Assembly (NCBI GenBank): GCA_017303475.1
Contig: JAFLBO010000021.1
Coordinates: forward strand, 31,113 to 95,112
DNA from: Chitinophagales bacterium
Lineage (GTDB): Bacteria > Bacteroidota > Bacteroidia > Chitinophagales > Saprospiraceae
DNA: 64,000 nt
Direction of reading: 5' to 3'
Shown here: in pieces, positions 60,451 to 64,000 of the stretch
How positions within the stretch are numbered: the stretch's first letter is position 1
How the letters are laid out: each line of letters starts with the position of its first letter
Program-made: the position numbers and the translations under genes
Notes under the pieces: model-generated
The model's database searches: none
What the model saw: the letters and a program-made list of their open reading frames with translations, nothing else
What the model was told of the DNA's origin: nothing

Positions 60451-60753
60451 ATGAGAAAGGCTGACCTTGTGAACGCAATTTCCGAAAAGACCGGCGTTGC
60501 TAAAGTAGATGTTCTGGTGACGCTTGAAGAGCTTTTCAAGGAAATCAAATCTACCATGACAAAAGGCGAAAACGTGTATATCCGCAGTTTTGGCTCTTTT
60601 GTGATCAAGCGCCGCGCCAAAAAGGTTGGCCGAAACATCAAAAAAGGCAAGGCTATTGAAATCCCGGAACATTTCATTCCGTCGTTCAAACCTGCCAAGG
60701 TTTTCACCGATCAGGTGAAAAGCAATGTTAACTCCTTGCCCGACGAGGAATAA
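60451..60753 (+). CDS. HU family DNA-binding protein
   Basis: A 100-residue nucleoid protein that bends DNA as a dimer. The HU signature is present: MRKADLVNAISEKTGVAKVDV, then SFGSFVIKRRAKKVGRNIKKGKAIEIPEHFIPSFKPAK. The usual DNA-binding arm motif GRNP is replaced by GRNIKKG, a change common in Bacteroidota HU proteins. It is the first of a run with a TPR protein, a tiny basic protein and RNase G, an order I recognise from other Bacteroidota. Confidence 0.94.
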   Translation: MRKADLVNAISEKTGVAKVDVLVTLEELFKEIKSTMTKGENVYIRSFGSFVIKRRAKKVGRNIKKGKAIEIPEHFIPSFKPAKVFTDQVKSNVNSLPDEE

Positions 60754-60840
60754 TAAATTGGCCAGGGAAAGGGAAAAACACATACGCTTTTTCCCAAATG
60801 CTATCAAAAGGGAGAGCCTTACCGTTAGCTGCTCACACTA

Positions 60841-61623
60841 ATGAATAAAGCGCAATTCGCGACCATTTTTGCCGCAATCGTATTGTTTTCGGTTCTTTAT
60901 TTCGGATTCGATACTACTCCGGCAAAACACAAAGCCATTGAGAAAACACGAACCCTTCAAGGAGAAAGCACTAGTTTTCAAACCTTGCTGGAAGATGCAA
61001 CGGCTCACCTGAGTCCGGCCCAAGCCGAACAGGTCACCGCCTTGCAAAAACAACTGGATGCAAGCACTTCCGATCAGGATAAAATTCTGATGCTTAAAAA
61101 ACTATCCGGACTTTGGTATGATTTTGGCCAAATGCCGGTAGCGGGAGGATTTGCAGAGCAGGTAGCCGAACTGGAAAATGCCGATAGCTCATGGTCGGTG
61201 GCAGGAGGTACCTTCTTTAATGGCTTAATGGCCAGCCAGGATCCGGTTGTTCGGCAATATTGCGCAAGCCATGCCGTAAAAGCGTTCGAAAGTGCCGCCT
61301 CACTGGCGCCAGCCAAAGTAGAACATCGGGTAAACCTGGCTTTGGTTTATGCCGAAAACCCACCACCAGATAATCCAATGCAAGCTGTATTAATGCTGCG
61401 GGATCTGGAAGCCAAACACCCTGAAAGCCCTTCTGTGTATAATGCACTGGGCAGACTGGCCATCAAAACGGGCCAATGGCAAAAAGCAATTGAACGACTG
61501 GAAAAGTCCTGGTCGCTGGAAAATAAAAACCCCAATACTCCCTGCCTTCTGGCTCGCGCCTATGAAGGAGCAGGCAATGCAACTAAAGCAACCGAGTGGG
61601 CGGAACGCTGTAAAGACCGCTAA
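60841..61623 (+). CDS. TPR protein with N-terminal membrane segment
   Basis: A 260-residue protein. A hydrophobic segment (about residues 6-24, TIFAAIVLFSVLYFGF) anchors it in the inner membrane; the remainder is periplasmic TPR repeats, best seen at APAKVEHRVNLALVYAENPP, SPSVYNALGRLAIKTGQWQKAIERLEKSW and TPCLLARAYEGAGNATKATEWAE. It follows the HU gene by 87 bp. The homologues in this HU-TPR-rng context have no assigned role that I know. Confidence 0.85.
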   Translation: MNKAQFATIFAAIVLFSVLYFGFDTTPAKHKAIEKTRTLQGESTSFQTLLEDATAHLSPAQAEQVTALQKQLDASTSDQDKILMLKKLSGLWYDFGQMPVAGGFAEQVAELENADSSWSVAGGTFFNGLMASQDPVVRQYCASHAVKAFESAASLAPAKVEHRVNLALVYAENPPPDNPMQAVLMLRDLEAKHPESPSVYNALGRLAIKTGQWQKAIERLEKSWSLENKNPNTPCLLARAYEGAGNATKATEWAERCKDR

Positions 61624-61678
61624 CTCATAACTCATAACCCGCCTGCAGAAATGCAGGCCATTAAATTTTTAGAGCCGT

Positions 61679-61771
61679 ATGCCTTGCGGAAAAAAACGTA
61701 AAAGACACAAGATTGCTACCCACAAACGTAAGAAGCGTTTGCGCAAAAATCGTCACAAGAAGAAGCGTTAA
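61679..61771 (+). CDS. 30-residue basic protein, AURKAIP1/COX24 domain (bS22/mS38-like)
   Basis: A tiny ORF, 30 codons from ATG 61679 to TAA: front MPCGKKRKRHKIATHKRKKR, end HKKKR. Nineteen of 30 residues are Lys, Arg or His. The sequence pattern KKRKRHKxxTHKRKKRLRKNRHKKK is that of the AURKAIP1/COX24 family, which includes mitochondrial ribosomal protein mS38 and short actinobacterial bS22, bound to the small ribosomal subunit. Thus it is probably a ribosomal protein. It lies between the TPR protein gene (55 bp) and a strong terminator at 61853, upstream of rng. Confidence 0.85.
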   Translation: MPCGKKRKRHKIATHKRKKRLRKNRHKKKR

Positions 61772-61852
61772 GTAACTGAACCACAGGCACTTGGTAGCTC
61801 TGCTATCAGGCACTGCCAGACTCAGCGACTACGACGCGGACGTCGAATCATA

Positions 61853-61894
61853 GCGAAACTTTCCGGTGGCTTGCGCTGCCGGAAAGTTTTTCGC
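61853..61894 (+). terminator. Terminator after the small ribosomal-type protein gene
   Basis: GCGAAACTTTCCGG pairs with CCGGAAAGTTTTTCGC around TGGCTTGCGCTG; a T-run lies within the right side of the stem. Confidence 0.8.
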
Positions 61895-62266
61895 TGTATG
61901 CTGCACCTGGAATCCGGTGGATTCAAAAGTTGATTGGCAGCCCTCTTATATTCAGTTCATTGGCAAGCTTTTACCCCAATTTTTGCCTGAAATTCAGGTG
62001 CTCGCTGCACTCTTGCATACCCAAAGCAAGAATGAATCAGCCCTCCTTGCTCAATGATACTGTCTTTTCCAACCCCTTACGATTGTTCAGTACAATCGTA
62101 CTTTACCCTGCCAATCTAGCGGCTTTCCCCCCGACGGCCATTTCCCTGCCGCCTGCCCTCTGGTGCCTGGTGTGGAGGCTATTTCGCATTTCTGTCTACC
62201 GACATCTGCGATGCGCCCCTCATCCAAAGCTATTTCGGCGCCTGTGCTAACCAATCATACATCCTC
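61895..62266 (+). other. Leader region of rng
   Basis: Of the 372 bases between the terminator and the rng start, none carries a convincing gene. A perfect 9-bp hairpin (TACGATTGT 62078-62086 with ACAATCGTA 62092-62100, loop TCAGT) stands out. In E. coli, the 5' leader of RNase E controls its own synthesis, so an equivalent role is possible here but not shown. I found no exact TAnnTTTG box. Confidence 0.5.
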
Positions 62267-63817
62267 GTGGATAAAGAACTAATCATCAATGCCTCTGAAT
62301 CGGGCGTTGAACTTGCACTGATTGAGAACGGCAAACTAGCCGAACTCCACCATCAGAAAACCAATAATAACTTTACGGTAGGGGATATATTTATAGGCAA
62401 GATCCGTAAAATGATGCCCGGATTAAATGCAGCTTTCGTAGACATTGGTCACCGAAAGGACGCATTTTTGCACTATACAGATCTGGGACCAAAGCTCCGA
62501 TCCCTCGTTAAATGGTCGAATGGGGTTATCAATGGCAGCATCAATACACCTAAACTCGACAATTTTAAGTATGATGAGGATATCGTCAAAACAGGAAAAG
62601 TAGACCAGGTGCTCAATAAGCGCCATCCAATCCTTGTCCAAATTCTCAAGGAACCAATCTCTACCAAAGGTCCGAGATTATCTTGCGAATTGACCCTGCC
62701 GGGACGCTACATGGTTATCTCACCGTTTTCAGATACCATTTCCGTATCCAAAAAAATTGCCAACCCGGAAGAGCGCAAACGCCTTCACGCTCTGGCAGAA
62801 AGTATCCGGCCTAAAAATTTCAGCCTTATTATCCGTACCGCAGCAGAAGGCAAAAAAGTGCAGGAATTGCACGAAGAACTCATGCAATTGCTCGGTAAAT
62901 GGGAAGAAATTTTCAAACAACTCAAATCTGAAGCACCTCCTGCCAAACTGCTCAGTGAACTTGATAAAACCGGAAGTGTTCTCCGCGACCTCCTCACAGA
63001 TAACTTTAGCAAGATTGTTGTCAACGACAAGGATTTATATGCCGACATCAAGGCATACATGCAGAGCATAAGCCCGGATCAGGTAAATATTGTGCAGCTG
63101 CACAGCGGCAACAAATCCATTTTTGATGTTTACGGGGTTACCCGCCAGGTAAAAGCGGCGTTTGGCAAAACCGCTACCATGAGCTCGGGCGCATATCTGG
63201 TTATCGAAAAAACCGAGGCTATGCATGTTATCGACGTCAACAGTGGCCACAAAATTGTGAGCAACGACGTGGAACAAACCATCCTGGGCGTTAACCTGGA
63301 AGCTGCTGAAGAAATTTCCCGGCAGATCCGTTTGCGCGATATAGGTGGCCTGATTGTGATCGATTTTATCGACATGAAAAATCCGGAGCACAAAAAGCAG
63401 CTCAGCAAGGCTATGGAGGATTTTATGCGAAAAGACCGCTCACAACATACCATCCTGCCATTGTCCAAGTTCGGATTGATGCAAATTACCCGTGAAAGGG
63501 CTCGTCCGGAAGTAATGGTGAACACCGCCGAAATGTGTCCGACCTGCAACGGTACGGGCCAGGTAAATGCCACCATCCTGCTCACCGATGACATTGAGCG
63601 CGATCTGGAGTTCATCATGCAGAGCCGTCCGAAATCGCCACTCGAACTCAGGGTGCATCCATACCTGGAGGCTTACCTGCGCAAAGGCTGGCCGAGTCGT
63701 CAGATGAAGTGGTTCCTGCGCTACAACAAGTGGATCAAAGTGGTACCCAATGCAGATTATCACCTCACGGAATACCGCTTTTTCGACGGCAACGAAGATG
63801 AAATCAGGATGAACTAA
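62267..63817 (+). CDS. rng: Ribonuclease G/E family endoribonuclease
   Basis: A 516-residue single-strand-specific RNase that processes rRNA and decays mRNA. Start GTG 62267 (DKELIINASESGVELALIE follows), the family front. Marks: S1-like domain (GDIFIGKIRKMMPGLNAAFVDIGHRKDAFLH, about 38-70), the RNase-H-like catalytic Asp residues in HVIDVNSGHK near 322 and IDFIDMKNPEH near 366, FGLMQITRERARPEV, and the zinc-link CPTCNGTG near 425. A C-terminal scaffold like that of RNase E is missing, fitting RNase G. Its terminator holds the group II intron insertion. Confidence 0.96.
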   Translation: MDKELIINASESGVELALIENGKLAELHHQKTNNNFTVGDIFIGKIRKMMPGLNAAFVDIGHRKDAFLHYTDLGPKLRSLVKWSNGVINGSINTPKLDNFKYDEDIVKTGKVDQVLNKRHPILVQILKEPISTKGPRLSCELTLPGRYMVISPFSDTISVSKKIANPEERKRLHALAESIRPKNFSLIIRTAAEGKKVQELHEELMQLLGKWEEIFKQLKSEAPPAKLLSELDKTGSVLRDLLTDNFSKIVVNDKDLYADIKAYMQSISPDQVNIVQLHSGNKSIFDVYGVTRQVKAAFGKTATMSSGAYLVIEKTEAMHVIDVNSGHKIVSNDVEQTILGVNLEAAEEISRQIRLRDIGGLIVIDFIDMKNPEHKKQLSKAMEDFMRKDRSQHTILPLSKFGLMQITRERARPEVMVNTAEMCPTCNGTGQVNATILLTDDIERDLEFIMQSRPKSPLELRVHPYLEAYLRKGWPSRQMKWFLRYNKWIKVVPNADYHLTEYRFFDGNEDEIRMN

Positions 63818-63838
63818 GCGAACTGATACAGATATTTT

Positions 63839-63876
63839 ACTGGTTCACAGGGGCGCCCCTGTGAACCAGTTTTTTT
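63839..63876 (+). terminator. rng terminator: perfect 32-bp palindrome plus T-run
   Basis: ACTGGTTCACAGGGGC (63839-63854) is followed with no loop by its exact reverse complement (63855-63870), then T to 63876. The intron sequence starts at the next base. Confidence 0.9.
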
Positions 63877-64000
63877 GTGCGCCCGGCATGGGCGCAGACT
63901 CGGCGGTGGAAGTCCGCTATACGCTTGGCAGCGAGGAGTATTAGCCAAAGACAAGGGTGTCCGTTGCGAGGCGGAATCTGAAGGAAGTCGGCGGCAAAGT
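63877..64000 (+). mobile_element. Group II intron, 5' end (truncated by the window)
   Basis: From 63877 the sequence reads GTGCGCCCGGCATGGGCGCA, the 5' start seen in bacterial group II introns (GTGCG boundary, domain I). Further matches to the conserved domain I layout are GTCCGCTATACGC, AAGGGTGTCCG and GAGGCGGAATCTGAAGGAAG. The reverse transcriptase/maturase ORF and the catalytic domain V would lie beyond the window. The insertion point directly behind a terminator stem and its T-run is the known preference of class C introns; the class itself is inference. Confidence 0.85.

Noticed and set aside
61866..62250. Short plus-strand frames of 63 and 106 codons in the rng leader
   Set aside because: No recognisable protein features, composition unlike neighbours, and they overlap each other and the terminator region.

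Overview
The window looks like chromosomal DNA of a Bacteroidota bacterium, most probably of the Saprospiria (Haliscomenobacter/Lewinella-like). Visible reasons: three secreted proteins end in type IX secretion (T9SS) type A sorting domains; there is a PorP/SprF protein beside a PorE-like OmpA protein; many genes carry the Bacteroidota -7 box TAnnTTTG and no clear Shine-Dalgarno sequence; and DUF5723, Bacteroidota-type omega and M57 HEIGH-protease families are present. The species is inference.

Layout. 1-6.5 kb (minus strand): an alpha-2-macroglobulin-like protein cut by the window edge, a Wzx-like flippase, an FAD oxidoreductase and a proline-rich protein. 6.6-16.7 kb: thymidine kinase, diaminopimelate decarboxylase, a HEIGH metallopeptidase, an S8-fold T9SS protein with an altered triad, a histidine-phosphatase lipoprotein, Kbl, and a LytTR regulator with a TPR histidine kinase. 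16.9-25.3 kb: phosphate transporter and phosphate porin, a DUF5723 barrel protein, homodimeric pyruvate dehydrogenase E1 and LipB. 25.4-38.6 kb: envelope and secreted proteins (CotH-P-domain-PKD protein, haloperoxidase-MopE protein, gamma-glutamyltransferase, M14 peptidase, PorE-like, PorP/SprF) and a candidate small RNA. 38.7-52.4 kb: CutC, a membrane hydrolase, CdsA, rhodanese, PnuC, an FAD enzyme, a second M14 peptidase, omega, BamD, a lone PaaA, a SET protein, XseB, a methyltransferase and a MATE exporter. 52.5-57.2 kb: a PKD/Cys-rich/TM protein followed by a periplasmic TPR-CHAT caspase-like protease. 57.3-63.8 kb: GlyRS, YicC, HU, a TPR protein, a 30-residue ribosomal-type protein and RNase G. 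The last 124 bases are the 5' end of a group II intron sitting directly behind the RNase G terminator.

Most promising for new biology are (i) the PKD-TM/CHAT pair, whose CHAT gene shows a sharp internal change in base composition; (ii) a set of intergenic inverted repeats whose arms are short-period tandem repeats, including one with perfect 79-bp arms and two that share a core in opposite orientation; (iii) a promoter-terminator unit without an ORF (32822-33000, minus strand); and (iv) the intron-terminator junction. Housekeeping genes (glyQS, rng, bamD, cdsA, aceE, kbl, lysA) make up much of the rest. I saw no tRNA, rRNA, CRISPR array or prophage.
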